Part shown: piece after piece, positions 52,060 through 59,875 of the stretch
How positions within the stretch are numbered: position 1 is the first letter of the stretch
Layout of the letters: every line of letters starts with the position of its first letter
Assembly (NCBI GenBank): GCA_023140195.1
Contig: JAGLME010000009.1
Coordinates: forward strand, 1-64,000
Direction of reading: 5' to 3'
Source: Thermoplasmata archaeon
GTDB lineage: Archaea; Thermoplasmatota; Thermoplasmata; RBG-16-68-12; SOIM01
Length of the DNA: 64,000 nt
The notes under the pieces: generated by a model
The model's database searches: none
Seen by the model: the letters and a program-made list of their open reading frames with translations, nothing else
What the model was told of the DNA's origin: nothing
Translations under genes and position numbers: made by a program

Positions 52060-53817
52060 TCAGCTCGGAGGACTAAGTACAACGGAGGTTAGGCCAACCT
52101 CAGTGCCGAAGAACATCCTATCCGTTCCACCCTGGCGATGTAGCGCAAAGGGAGATTCGGTCATTTGGTATTCCGATGCCCAACTTTCCGGATTTACTCC
52201 GTTCTTGTGAATCTGCCAGAAAGACCCCACTGTTCCCGTTCCGTCGTCTCCCACTGTTTGGAAGAGAATGAATTGGCCAGATACAGCTGGTGAGGGATAT
52301 CTCTGACTTCCCTGGACCTCGGGGTGATAATAATCGATTACCGCTTTGCTCCATACTATGTCCCCATCGTCGCTGTCGAGCCGATAGAAAGTTGCATGAC
52401 CACCGGATCCCAGGGCACCGTTGTGAACAGCCACGTAGACATTCCCTGAGGTGTAGCCAGAGGTCGGAGTTGACATGAATCTCCCTGCGAGAGCGACCGA
52501 GTTCCATTTGGGAGTTATTTGCCCATCAATGAGGGTGAAGGCTTGTATCTTGTGTCCGCCCTGCACGAAGACATCGCCGACGGAGTTGGCGCTGGGGGAG
52601 CCGTATGTCAAGCCCTCCAGGAAATAGCCTGTTATCCAACTTCCATCTGATTCATCGATTTGAAAGAGACGCCCATCTACCGCCCATATGAGCGCGCTAG
52701 CCGAAGTGGTAGACATGGATATCGGAGTTGAGGGTGTGGGATAGTCGACGTAGACCATATACTGATTCCATGTGTTACCATAGATGATTATATGTGATTC
52801 GTCCGGCTCATTGGCGAGTAGGTACATCCTCTTGTAACTGTCGGACCAGGAGTACATTACGATGTAGAGTCTGTCCTTTCCGTTTGTCCACACGTTGCCA
52901 GGAACGTAGACGAGAGGTCCCTTCATTGTGCCCCAACACATCATTCCAGAGTGCATACTCCCGTCCTTAGCATACACCTGCACTATAGCAACGAACTTTG
53001 ATACGAAATAATGACAACCGATGTAGAGAAACTTGCCATCCGTTGAGATCGCAGGAGTCACATGGAGGCGACAATACCCAGGATACCAATACGTCTTCTT
53101 CCATTTTATTTGCAGCGTTTCCTCGTCAAGAGCATAGACCCACTGATTGTGCGAAACGACGAACACAGTTCCGTCGGAAACCACGGGGGTCCCTGAGACC
53201 CAACCGCTATCATCGAAGTAGGTCGGTGTAGTTCCTTTGTATTTGGCGCTTTGAAGGTACCGTCCGCTATTCTTGTGATCTCTCTGAAACTGGGGCCACG
53301 GGTCGTGGGGGAGAGGCGGAGGACCAGGGGGATTGGGCTTTCCTCCCGCCTTGAAACTCCAAGCTACGTCATCTATTGGTGAACCTTCTGCTACGCCGTT
53401 AGCATTTCCATCCAAAGGTCTTTCATCGCTGGCCGAAGCGGTATCTGCCGATATGCATATCGCGTACGTCGAATTCTCCTCAAAGTCCTCGTGGGGGACG
53501 AACTCGAATATCCCAGTCGCTAGCCAGTTGAAATGTCCCTCTACCGAGGGCATTATCGAAAAGGCTGTTTCGACGGATTGTTGACCCATCGCTACCGAGA
53601 ACTTGAGTACAATCTTCTCATCTGCGCGCACATCGGTGCACATGTGGCAAGGCGCGCTGAAGATCGCCGTCACTGGAGTGACCGTGGATTCGCCTTGAAC
53701 TGATAGAGGACCAATGGCTGACAGCACGGCAAGCACTGGAAGCAGCAATCCACAAGCAATAACACACTCTTTTCTTCCTCTTTCGATTCGAATATAAGCA
53801 CCTCCTCGGCGCCACAT
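52060..53817 (-). CDS. Secreted protein with Ig-like domain and PQQ-type beta-propeller
   Basis: 585 residues from the ATG at 53817. A strong GAGGAGGTG lies inside this reading, five bases before an in-frame ATT at 53793, so an internal start is possible; both give a signal peptide (VIACGLLLPVLAVLSAI). Residues 45-140 form a Big/SbsA Ig-like domain (ADEKIVLKFSVAMGQQSVET, FVPHEDFEENSTYAICI). After a proline-rich linker (PNPPGPPPLPHDPW) comes WPQFQRDHKNSGR, the standard entry to a PQQ-like propeller, with blades such as GTVFVVSHNQWVYALDEETLQIKW and GDVFVQGGHKIQAF. No cofactor site can be deduced. CGATATATAAAC (53973-53984, minus strand) is the likely promoter. Confidence 0.8.
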   Translation of the reverse strand: MWRRGGAYIRIERGRKECVIACGLLLPVLAVLSAIGPLSVQGESTVTPVTAIFSAPCHMCTDVRADEKIVLKFSVAMGQQSVETAFSIMPSVEGHFNWLATGIFEFVPHEDFEENSTYAICISADTASASDERPLDGNANGVAEGSPIDDVAWSFKAGGKPNPPGPPPLPHDPWPQFQRDHKNSGRYLQSAKYKGTTPTYFDDSGWVSGTPVVSDGTVFVVSHNQWVYALDEETLQIKWKKTYWYPGYCRLHVTPAISTDGKFLYIGCHYFVSKFVAIVQVYAKDGSMHSGMMCWGTMKGPLVYVPGNVWTNGKDRLYIVMYSWSDSYKRMYLLANEPDESHIIIYGNTWNQYMVYVDYPTPSTPISMSTTSASALIWAVDGRLFQIDESDGSWITGYFLEGLTYGSPSANSVGDVFVQGGHKIQAFTLIDGQITPKWNSVALAGRFMSTPTSGYTSGNVYVAVHNGALGSGGHATFYRLDSDDGDIVWSKAVIDYYHPEVQGSQRYPSPAVSGQFILFQTVGDDGTGTVGSFWQIHKNGVNPESWASEYQMTESPFALHRQGGTDRMFFGTEVGLTSVVLSPPS

Positions 53818-54236
53818 GGCGGAAGAAATACTTAATCCTTTCCCTGTAGTTTCATCTTTTCGACATGCTTGATGCATGCGATAGGGATGCCGAGAACCGC
53901 TCAGGTATGTCGTTCTGCATAGGGAACTCCGGCAATTTCTCTTCTCGTCAAAGATCAGAAGGGGGAGACTAGGTTTATATATCGTACTTCACTCCCGCTT
54001 TTGCTTATCTAAGCATCCCTCCACAACGAAGAGGCCGTTCGACAACGGTTTTTCGCAAGGACGGCCTCAAGTTATTTCTTTGCGTCAACTGGACAGTGGT
54101 CGGATTCCCCCCGAAGTACAAGATCCAACATAATGAGCAGAAACAGACGCAATGCTCTTATAGGGCTTCTGTGATTTCGATTTCGAAGGCGAACAAGGCT
54201 TCATCGTAGGACTTGAGAGCCTGACGAGAGGAGGTG
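53818..54236. other. Intergenic region with hairpin element copy 3
   Basis: About 420 bases between divergent genes. It holds the minus-strand promoter of the PQQ protein (53973-53984) and the reverse copy of the GGCCGTTC element (54003-54075). No further gene was seen. Confidence 0.55.
54003..54075 (-). repeat. GGCCGTTC hairpin element, copy 3 (reverse)
   Basis: Read on the minus strand: GAGGCCGTCC, loop, GAACGGCCTC (one mismatch in the stem), then TTCGTTGTGGAGGGATGC + TTAGATAAGC, identical to copy 1 over the 28-base tail. It points toward the PQQ-propeller gene. Confidence 0.85.
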
Positions 54237-54398
54237 ATGTTGTTGGATCATGGAAGGCGTCCAAAACTGGTTGTGAGCTTGCTGGTGGGAATAGTTGCTA
54301 CACTCGTGAATTTGGATTGCAGAGGACTTGAGACTAGAGCAAGACGCGAGGGTGAGGACTTTCCACCGGGAAAAAGTGCTTCGGAGGGAAGAATGTGA
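54237..54398 (+). CDS. 53-residue membrane or lipopeptide-like protein coupled to the EEP gene
   Basis: The frame MLLDHGRRPKLVVSLLVGIV continues ATLVNLDC and ends SASEGRM. Residues 10-28 are hydrophobic, preceded by arginines and lysine, so it is a signal or membrane peptide, with a cysteine right after. A full AGGAGGTG site touches the ATG; the spacing would fit the TTG codons two and three better. Its TGA overlaps the GTG of the nuclease gene (GTGA at 54395-54398), which indicates translational coupling. No family recognised. Confidence 0.5.
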   Translation: MLLDHGRRPKLVVSLLVGIVATLVNLDCRGLETRARREGEDFPPGKSASEGRM

Positions 54399-55360
54399 CA
54401 GTTGAGTTCGTCTACGACTTGAACGCTGAGCTAAGAAACATTCGAAAGCACCAAGAGCATCGAGAGATCCCCAAGAAATCGTCAAAGCATATCCTTGTCG
54501 CCACATGGAACATCAGGTGTCTCAGCGGCACCAGCAAGGTGAGGGATGAGAAGGACCATCACCTCATTGCTGAAATCATCAAGCCCTTTGATGTTGTCGC
54601 GATTCAGGAGGTCAAGGACAATCTGGGCGGTCTGCGGGATGTAATGAAGCATCTTCCGCCCAGCTATGAGACTATCTTCACAGACCGGGCCGGTAACACC
54701 GAACGGCTAGCATATATCTTCGACTCCAAGGCCGTCAAGCATACTGAACTAGCTGGCGAGTTGGTTCTGCTCGACTGGGAAAGGAAGAGAACCGTTCTTG
54801 ATGGCGTTGATCAGGAATTCACAGGCTTCAACAGAAACCCTTTCCAGATCTCCTTTCTAGCCGGAGCATTCGATTTCGTTCTGGTGAACATTCACGCCTT
54901 CTGGGGAAGTGCCACCGTGGGAAGTGAAGGATACAATAAACGTCTCCTGGAGACCTACGCCCTCGCCAAATGGGCAAAGAAGCGCGTCAGAAGCCCCAAT
55001 GTATACGATTCGGACATCATTCTGCTCGGTGACTTCAACCTTCCCAAAATGGATGAAACGGACCCGATCTACCGGCAACTCAAATCCTTCGGCTTGAGGC
55101 TTCCCAAGGAGTACTCTTCTACAGAAATCGGAACGGATTTGAAAGGAACGAAGACCTACGATCAGATAGCGTTCTTTCCAGACAACACGGACAAGGAATT
55201 CCAAGAAGAAATTGGTGTATTCGACTTCGACAAAGCTCTCTTCCCAGACCTGTGGAACCAGGTGACAGAAGGCAAGATAACCAGAACGGAATTCAGAAAC
55301 TATGTAAAATACCACATTTCCGACCACAGAGTCCTGTGGGCAACCTTTGGCACTGAATAG
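54395..55360 (+). CDS. Endonuclease/exonuclease/phosphatase (EEP, DNase I-like) family protein
   Basis: 321 residues from a GTG with GGAGGG 6 bases upstream. The EEP motifs appear in order: ATWNIRCL (N), AIQEV (catalytic E), RLAYIFDS, VNIHAFWG (H), LLGDFNL (D and N), TYDQIAFF and the terminal ISDHRVLWATF (D-H pair). The full active-site set predicts a Mg-dependent phosphodiesterase acting on nucleic acid or a phospho-lipid or sugar. There is no signal peptide. It is coupled to an upstream 53-residue membrane peptide by a four-base overlap. It borders a recombinase remnant, so it may have been brought in by integration. Confidence 0.88.
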   Translation: MTVEFVYDLNAELRNIRKHQEHREIPKKSSKHILVATWNIRCLSGTSKVRDEKDHHLIAEIIKPFDVVAIQEVKDNLGGLRDVMKHLPPSYETIFTDRAGNTERLAYIFDSKAVKHTELAGELVLLDWERKRTVLDGVDQEFTGFNRNPFQISFLAGAFDFVLVNIHAFWGSATVGSEGYNKRLLETYALAKWAKKRVRSPNVYDSDIILLGDFNLPKMDETDPIYRQLKSFGLRLPKEYSSTEIGTDLKGTKTYDQIAFFPDNTDKEFQEEIGVFDFDKALFPDLWNQVTEGKITRTEFRNYVKYHISDHRVLWATFGTE

Positions 55361-55674
55361 ACCCTCCTAGACCAATACACCCTGTCAATCTCGCTGAGAA
55401 TGTGACAGGACATAAAGTTAACGACCTTGTCCTGAACGCCGTGGTTGGTGAGCTGAGTTATGAAGAACTTGCGGAGGCGGTGCACCCTCATTCTCCCATA
55501 CTTGCCGTTCCCATTTCCGATCCCAGCTTTCTTGGCAGCGTTTTTGAGCGCGTTATTCATTAACTTCCTGTCTAACGTTCCGGGCTCACCCGCGGCGGCC
55601 GTTCCCCTTGTTTGAAAACTCGTTCGCACCGAGGCTGCCGACGGGTGCAGCCATTTACATGTTGATTCTCGCAT
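55361..55674 (-). pseudogene. Tyrosine recombinase (integrase) C-terminal remnant
   Basis: The minus strand encodes LDRKLMNNALKNAAKKAG, then RVHRLRKFFITQLTNHGV and VNFMSCHILSEIDRVYW. This is the catalytic box II of XerC/D-type recombinases: HxxR (HRLR), the His of the G-H position (here SCH) and a tyrosine in VYW. The N-terminal DNA-binding part and box I arginine are missing, and the first 40 codons do not look like integrase. The remnant therefore cannot be active. It lies between the EEP gene and a GC-richer gene pair, as expected at the edge of an inserted element. Confidence 0.7.
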
Positions 55675-55686
55675 AAACGGTAGCCC

Positions 55687-56541
55687 TTAGGAGCACCTCT
55701 TAATTCTCAAAATCATATAATTGCGTTCGAAGTCAGCGTCTTCGAGAACGATTCGTTGTCTATCAGGATCGTAGCGGGGCTTCCGAGCCATCGAGTCTTC
55801 GGCCTCGGTCGAGGGCTGAAAAAGGACATAAGTGCCCTCGATGAGTGGAAGCGAGAGTTTTCCGGGCGAAGCCACCAGAGTCAGATGTGTATCCGTGATG
55901 GCTTGGTTCTTTTTGGCGGCAGCGAGTGACTCTACCACCCCCCGGACATATGTCGAGACAATGCCGAACACCGGGTTGTAAGCACTCGCCAACTGGATGC
56001 CCATTCGAAGCTTCGGACCTTTGAGGAGCTGGAGAAGCCATTCGGTAGATCGATCGGTCAGGAAAGTCACGGCGACATCCAGTGTCAGCGCATCGGAGAC
56101 TTTGAGTTTCTGAAAGACTGGCTCCGCTAGGTAATTGACGTAGTCGCCAAGCACGCCGCGGACCACGAGCGTATGGGAGACTAGATCCGGCTCGCCACGG
56201 TCATCGAAGTGGTGGCGGGAGCTGATGGCAAGCTGCAGATCGAACCGTCGCCCGGGCATGGCTTGGACAAAGTAGCGCTCCAAGTACACATCTACATGAG
56301 TGTCGCGGAGGCCTTCCGTCTTCGGGCATTTCTCAGCCGGCACTATCGCTCCATCGTCCAACATGATACCTACTTCGAGGCGAGGGTTTTCGTAGAGCAT
56401 CGAGTTCTTGCTGCCGAATATGGAAAGGTGATCCTCCGGATCGTCTTCGCTCAGATCCTCATAGAATTCTGCACGCTCCAGCGGCGTCAAATGCCCGAGT
56501 GCGCGTAGCTCCCAGGGCTTGTCTGGTTCTTTCTTTACCAT
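55687..56541 (-). CDS. Hypothetical 284-residue protein, second of a GC-rich pair
   Basis: AGAGGTAAG precedes the ATG. The N-terminal part is acidic (FYEDLSEDDPEDHLSIFG), the middle is a long beta-rich domain (HVDVYLERYFVQAMPGRRFD, FDLQLAISSRHHF, HTLVVRGVLGDYVNYL), and the C-terminal half alternates strands and helices, with DTHLTLVASPGKLSLPLIEG. No membrane helix or known motif. Base composition is visibly richer in G and C than the neighbouring genes at 58 kb, which suggests a separate origin. It lies 24 bases downstream of the HExxH gene and probably works with it. Confidence 0.6.
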   Translation of the reverse strand: MVKKEPDKPWELRALGHLTPLERAEFYEDLSEDDPEDHLSIFGSKNSMLYENPRLEVGIMLDDGAIVPAEKCPKTEGLRDTHVDVYLERYFVQAMPGRRFDLQLAISSRHHFDDRGEPDLVSHTLVVRGVLGDYVNYLAEPVFQKLKVSDALTLDVAVTFLTDRSTEWLLQLLKGPKLRMGIQLASAYNPVFGIVSTYVRGVVESLAAAKKNQAITDTHLTLVASPGKLSLPLIEGTYVLFQPSTEAEDSMARKPRYDPDRQRIVLEDADFERNYMILRIKRCS

Positions 56542-56565
56542 GGTCTTACCTCTGTCGAAAGGCGC

Positions 56566-57645
56566 CTAACCCTCGGTCTGGCGCCAGATATCGTATCCGC
56601 GGAATAGACGGTCTCGGACTTGCATGTGGCTTGCCACGTTCTGAGCCACTGTCTTCCAGCTATCCGTGAACTCTCTGCGAAGAAGAGAGGCCGTGCTTTT
56701 GCCGGTTACCAAGGAATAGGACGCGAGGCTTAGCGCATTCCGACGGAAGTCTGACGGCGGGTGCCGGACGAACTCACTACTGGTAGCGGCAGCCTCTAGG
56801 TCGATTTTCCCGTATCGCAGCTCCTCGAGACTCTGAAGCGTGTGGAGGGCGGCGTCGGCTCCTGTACATACCAAACTAGCGGCCTGCGTTTTTGCGTCGT
56901 TTGGCGTCATGCCAAATTTGTCAAGGAAAACCGACACCGCTGAGAGGAGCAGTAGGTAGAGCGAGTTTGCGTCATGGGTGAGCTCGGCAATCCACCAGTT
57001 TGCCCGCCTGGACGAGCACCCCAGATTGTTAGGAAGTTGCACACTTACGCCACTCGGTTTAGGGCCCATTTGTGACATGGGAATTTGGTGCTGGATCTCA
57101 TGAAAGAGAACAAAGAGCTCCGCAAAGTCTATGATATAGTCATGTATGATGGCCGGCGCAAGAATCAGCTCGGAGATCTGCCGATTCAATTCAGTAAGGC
57201 CTTCGGGGCCCAAAAAGGGATCGTCGCCGAAGTACATGTCGAAGGCGGTTCGCACTTGTTCGAGATGCTCATTTCGCGGCCAGTCAAACGAGCCAGAAAC
57301 GAAGCTAAGTTGGTTACCCTCGGATTCATCCTGGGTGTCCCAATAAGTCGCGCAAATCCAGTTAATGCGCCAGATGAAAAAGAAGAGCCGGTTTCCAATA
57401 AAGATGAAATCGAAGATGTCACCACACGCGTCGCATTTGAGGCTTCCTGTCTTAGCGTCGACACCGAGCTGTAGCGAAGAGGTCGACCGAACATAGAAAT
57501 TCTCCGCAAACGGGCTGGTTATTTTTCCCCATTTCTTACAGAGATTGAGAAGGTGAGCCGTAAGGGACTCTTGCTCGATCGGCATGGCCCACGGATAGTT
57601 GGACGCAAAGAACCTCTCGCCTGCCTGAACGCAACAGCTTTTCAT
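56566..57645 (-). CDS. HExxH metallopeptidase-like protein
   Basis: 359 residues. FAELFVLFHEIQHQIPMSQMG gives HExxH (182-186), and ELTHDANSLY (221-230) gives an ExxxD about 35 residues later, the gluzincin arrangement. A CDACG motif (71-75), with C as a likely zinc knuckle partner, lies in the N-terminal region. No signal peptide is visible, so it is probably cytosolic. The sequence is not one I can place in a named family. It forms a pair with the 284-residue gene downstream and shares its higher GC content. In a region with HEPN and nuclease genes, a protease that activates or destroys a partner is a reasonable inference, not an observation. Confidence 0.55.
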   Translation of the reverse strand: MKSCCVQAGERFFASNYPWAMPIEQESLTAHLLNLCKKWGKITSPFAENFYVRSTSSLQLGVDAKTGSLKCDACGDIFDFIFIGNRLFFFIWRINWICATYWDTQDESEGNQLSFVSGSFDWPRNEHLEQVRTAFDMYFGDDPFLGPEGLTELNRQISELILAPAIIHDYIIDFAELFVLFHEIQHQIPMSQMGPKPSGVSVQLPNNLGCSSRRANWWIAELTHDANSLYLLLLSAVSVFLDKFGMTPNDAKTQAASLVCTGADAALHTLQSLEELRYGKIDLEAAATSSEFVRHPPSDFRRNALSLASYSLVTGKSTASLLRREFTDSWKTVAQNVASHMQVRDRLFRGYDIWRQTEG

Positions 57646-57668
57646 AGTGAACCTCTCATAACCGATGA

Positions 57669-58001
57669 TTATCGTGCATCTGAGTCATCCTTGACGAGCT
57701 TTGGAATCTCACTGGTTGGAACGTCTTCTTTCCAATCGTTCTCATGTTCGATCGCAATGTCTGGATGCATTACTGCTCCCTCGTACCAAAGAAAGTCCAG
57801 CATGGTGCACTCTTGAGAATAGCCCATCTTGCGAGCCAACTCATACAGAAACGGCGCCATGCCATATGTCCATTCTCTGCCCGCTCCGGTTCCTCGAACT
57901 CTATATTTTTCGTAATGAATACCAATCTCATTGGAGTTGTCTTCTGCCGCCTTCACGAACTCCTCCACGAACGTCTTGTACCACTCCTCGGCGTTTATCA
58001 T
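57669..58001 (-). CDS. Truncated PD-(D/E)XK-like protein
   Basis: 110 residues from the ATG at 58001 (a longer frame to 58082 overlaps the upstream gene). MINAEEWYKTFVEEFVKAAE, then MLDFLWYEG, HPDIAIEHENDW and SEIPKLVKDD, shows the D...E-x-E-N...K order of a restriction-nuclease-like core, as in archaeal proteins that carry IEHEN followed by E-x-x-KL. The chain stops at DSDAR right after this motif, where family members usually continue with further strands. The gene is thus either a short form or a C-terminally broken copy. Upstream and downstream genes are 59 and 23 bases away on the same strand. Confidence 0.45.
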   Translation of the reverse strand: MINAEEWYKTFVEEFVKAAEDNSNEIGIHYEKYRVRGTGAGREWTYGMAPFLYELARKMGYSQECTMLDFLWYEGAVMHPDIAIEHENDWKEDVPTSEIPKLVKDDSDAR

Positions 58002-58060
58002 GGTCCCGCCTCTCGAAAGAATGGGCTCCAGTTGGGAACTCTCAACTCTCACGTTGAAGA

Positions 58061-58789
58061 TCAGATTCTCTTTCCAAACCATTCTTCTGTAAGGTCCTCC
58101 ACCAAATGACTGACAAGTTGTGCCTCTTCACGCACGGTCTTTGCACCCTTGAAATGAGCGTGCGGTTTTCTCCAATTTGTAACCCCTCTAATTCTGTCTC
58201 TCATAGTTGATGGAATCATATTGTTGATCTCTTTTATGTTCACAAGTTGTCCAAAAGTTCTTCGCTCATAACTCTCGTCCCACATCCCTTGTTTCTTTGC
58301 TTCAACCCTAATTAGCCCTTCAATGATCCATGTTGACAATGTGATACACCCATGAACCAATCCCGCACTCAACGAAGTCTGTAGTTCCTTAATCCCCTCG
58401 AGAATTGATTTTCCCATTTCTTGTCCCGCTAGATTCTCAATTGCTTCCTTTGAGATCTGGATAGTACTGAATTCCGGAGACAGAACAATGGTATGAGTTG
58501 TGGGCTTTTTCACTCGTTGAGAGATAAGGCCAGTCCATTTGACTCCATCCCCATCGACATATTTGGCTTCAAAATCGTAGAAGTCTCCAAGTGCCCCAGT
58601 ATCGATACTATCCCAGGTGTATGAACCATCTTCTCCAATGATGCCTTTCCAGTTTGCAACATTCTTCTTCCAAGCATTACGGTTTGTCCCGGTGATGCTG
58701 GCCCCAACTGCTGGTTTCTCGTCAGGCAGATAAGCATAGATAGTTACCCTTGCACCCATACCGTCCACGTCCTTCAAATCCCACCTCAA
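58061..58789 (-). CDS. Ig-like domain fused to a HEPN/DUF4145-type domain
   Basis: 242 residues from a TTG at 58789; an ATG at 58759 (MGARVTIYAY) is another start. Residues 10-95 look like a carboxypeptidase-regulatory or Ig-like sandwich (VTIYAYLPDEKPAVGASITG, DGSYTWDSIDTG). Residues 120-235 are helical: LVHGCITLSTWIIEGLIRVE, TFGQLVNIKEINNMIPS, then RGVTNWRKPHAHFKGAK with R207-x4-H212, the HEPN R-x4-6-H motif, and a last helix AQLVSHLVEDLTEEW. This is the DUF4145/HEPN layout. It heads a four-gene minus-strand run (58789 to 55687). Confidence 0.6.
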   Translation of the reverse strand: MRWDLKDVDGMGARVTIYAYLPDEKPAVGASITGTNRNAWKKNVANWKGIIGEDGSYTWDSIDTGALGDFYDFEAKYVDGDGVKWTGLISQRVKKPTTHTIVLSPEFSTIQISKEAIENLAGQEMGKSILEGIKELQTSLSAGLVHGCITLSTWIIEGLIRVEAKKQGMWDESYERRTFGQLVNIKEINNMIPSTMRDRIRGVTNWRKPHAHFKGAKTVREEAQLVSHLVEDLTEEWFGKRI

Positions 58790-58950
58790 ATCAGCTTCTG
58801 CCTACATAATGTTTTCTACATCACTGAGTTGGGCCTGTAGAATCTCACAGTATCACCCATAATCCCTTACGGTAAGTACGAGGGCAGTCCGATGCTGTAT
58901 TGGTTCCTCCCTCTATGACTTCTTCTTGACAATATCTGAAGATAGAAGAA

Positions 58951-59060
58951 ATGTCGCATTCCAATGAGAACTCCGACATAGTGTGATACTGGGTAGTTGT
59001 TCCTGTCAAAGAATGTCCGAGTTGGCATAGCAAAGTCGGACATTTCGGGTCGATTTTGAG
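58951..59060 (+). repeat. Two-hairpin palindromic repeat, copy 3 (best preserved)
   Basis: Hairpin 1: ATGTCGCATTCC...GAACTCCGACAT (58951-58979). Hairpin 2: ATGTCCGA (59013-59020) and TCGGACAT (59036-59043), perfect 8-bp arms. The spacer reads AGTGTGATACTGGGTAGTTG, as in copy 1. Confidence 0.9.
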
Positions 59061-59190
59061 GGAATCAGAGGGGCTTTGCCCCTAAAGTAGCTCCCGTCGC
59101 TAAACTCGGGTTCTTGTCGCTGAAGTCCATGCTCCCTATCCTTTCTCCTCAAGTGCCACTTCAAGGTGGTTCTTTCCATCATTTATAATG

Positions 59191-59236
59191 AAAATGTCTG
59201 AGTTCGTATAGCAAAGTCGGACATTTCGGGTCGATT
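59191..59236 (+). repeat. Half copy of the palindromic repeat (hairpin 2)
   Basis: ATGTCTGA (59194-59201) and TCGGACAT (59216-59223), followed by TTCGGGTCGATTTG as at copy 3. It runs in frame into the short ORF downstream. Confidence 0.8.
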
Positions 59237-59264
59237 TGAACTGATCCGCGGGTTGCCAGCCCGG

Positions 59265-59378
59265 ATGCCAAATGGAATTGACATGAAGGTCCTGATGGAA
59301 TCCTTGGATGACGTGAAGAGCGCCAAGGACAAGTTCAGGTTGATCCCAACTCTGCTCAAAGACAGCAAGCTCAGATAA
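59265..59378 (+). CDS. 37-residue ORF, possibly a gene remnant
   Basis: MPNGIDMKVLMESLDDVKSA continues to LLKDSKLR. The frame stays open upstream through ELIRGLPAR into the hairpin repeat, and its amphipathic content looks protein-like. No good ribosome site is present. It could be the tail of a gene truncated by repeat insertion. It ends 3 bases before the convergent membrane-protein gene. Confidence 0.3.
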   Translation: MPNGIDMKVLMESLDDVKSAKDKFRLIPTLLKDSKLR

Positions 59379-59380
59379 GT

Positions 59381-59767
59381 TCATTCTTCGCTCTTACCAA
59401 CCACCCAGTTCAGAGTGAAGAGTGTCAGAGAGAAGAAAGTCAAGACAGAAAACACGACAACTACGATGAGCCATGTCCCTGAGTTCGTGGTTGCCCATTC
59501 AGAAGAACCGATTTCGCTCTCGTTGAAAACCATGAGTGTGTTGATTCCAGCAAGGATTGTCAAGAATGTACTGACGGTGATAGCTGCGAGCCACCCACGA
59601 AAGTAACGTATGGTCATTCTCTTCTTGGTCACCGCAGTCCCAGTGAGGTCCTTCAAATCATCGAAAGCACTCCGAATGGGCAGACTGATGGCCATGACAA
59701 TGCCGTAGATTATTGCAGTGGCCTGGATCAAGGCCGACACCAGGTATCGAGCACTAATGGCATCCAT
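59381..59767 (-). CDS. Three-helix membrane protein, unknown
   Basis: 128 residues with GGTGAGAA before the ATG. Helices: YLVSALIQATAIIYGIVMAI (8-27), WLAAITVSTFLTILAGINTL (59-78) and TWLIVVVVFSVLTFFSLTLF (98-117). The first loop has DDLKDLTGTAVTKKRMTIRY, probably cytosolic by charge. The family is not recognised. The gene upstream on the same strand (59876-60613) also encodes a membrane protein and may be functionally linked. Confidence 0.65.
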   Translation of the reverse strand: MDAISARYLVSALIQATAIIYGIVMAISLPIRSAFDDLKDLTGTAVTKKRMTIRYFRGWLAAITVSTFLTILAGINTLMVFNESEIGSSEWATTNSGTWLIVVVVFSVLTFFSLTLFTLNWVVGKSEE

Positions 59768-59875
59768 TTATTCTCACCAAAGCTACGATGATTGCAGGAA
59801 GTATTTTAGGGTGTGTTAAGGTAGGTGGTTACGAATTAAAGTGGGAGCTTTACAGCGTGACTAGGTTTTGTGTAT

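Larger units (their letters stand above)
58790..59264. other. Intergenic region with two palindromic repeat copies
   Basis: About 470 bases without a supported gene. It contains the complete two-hairpin repeat at 58951-59060 and a half copy at 59191-59236. Confidence 0.6.
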
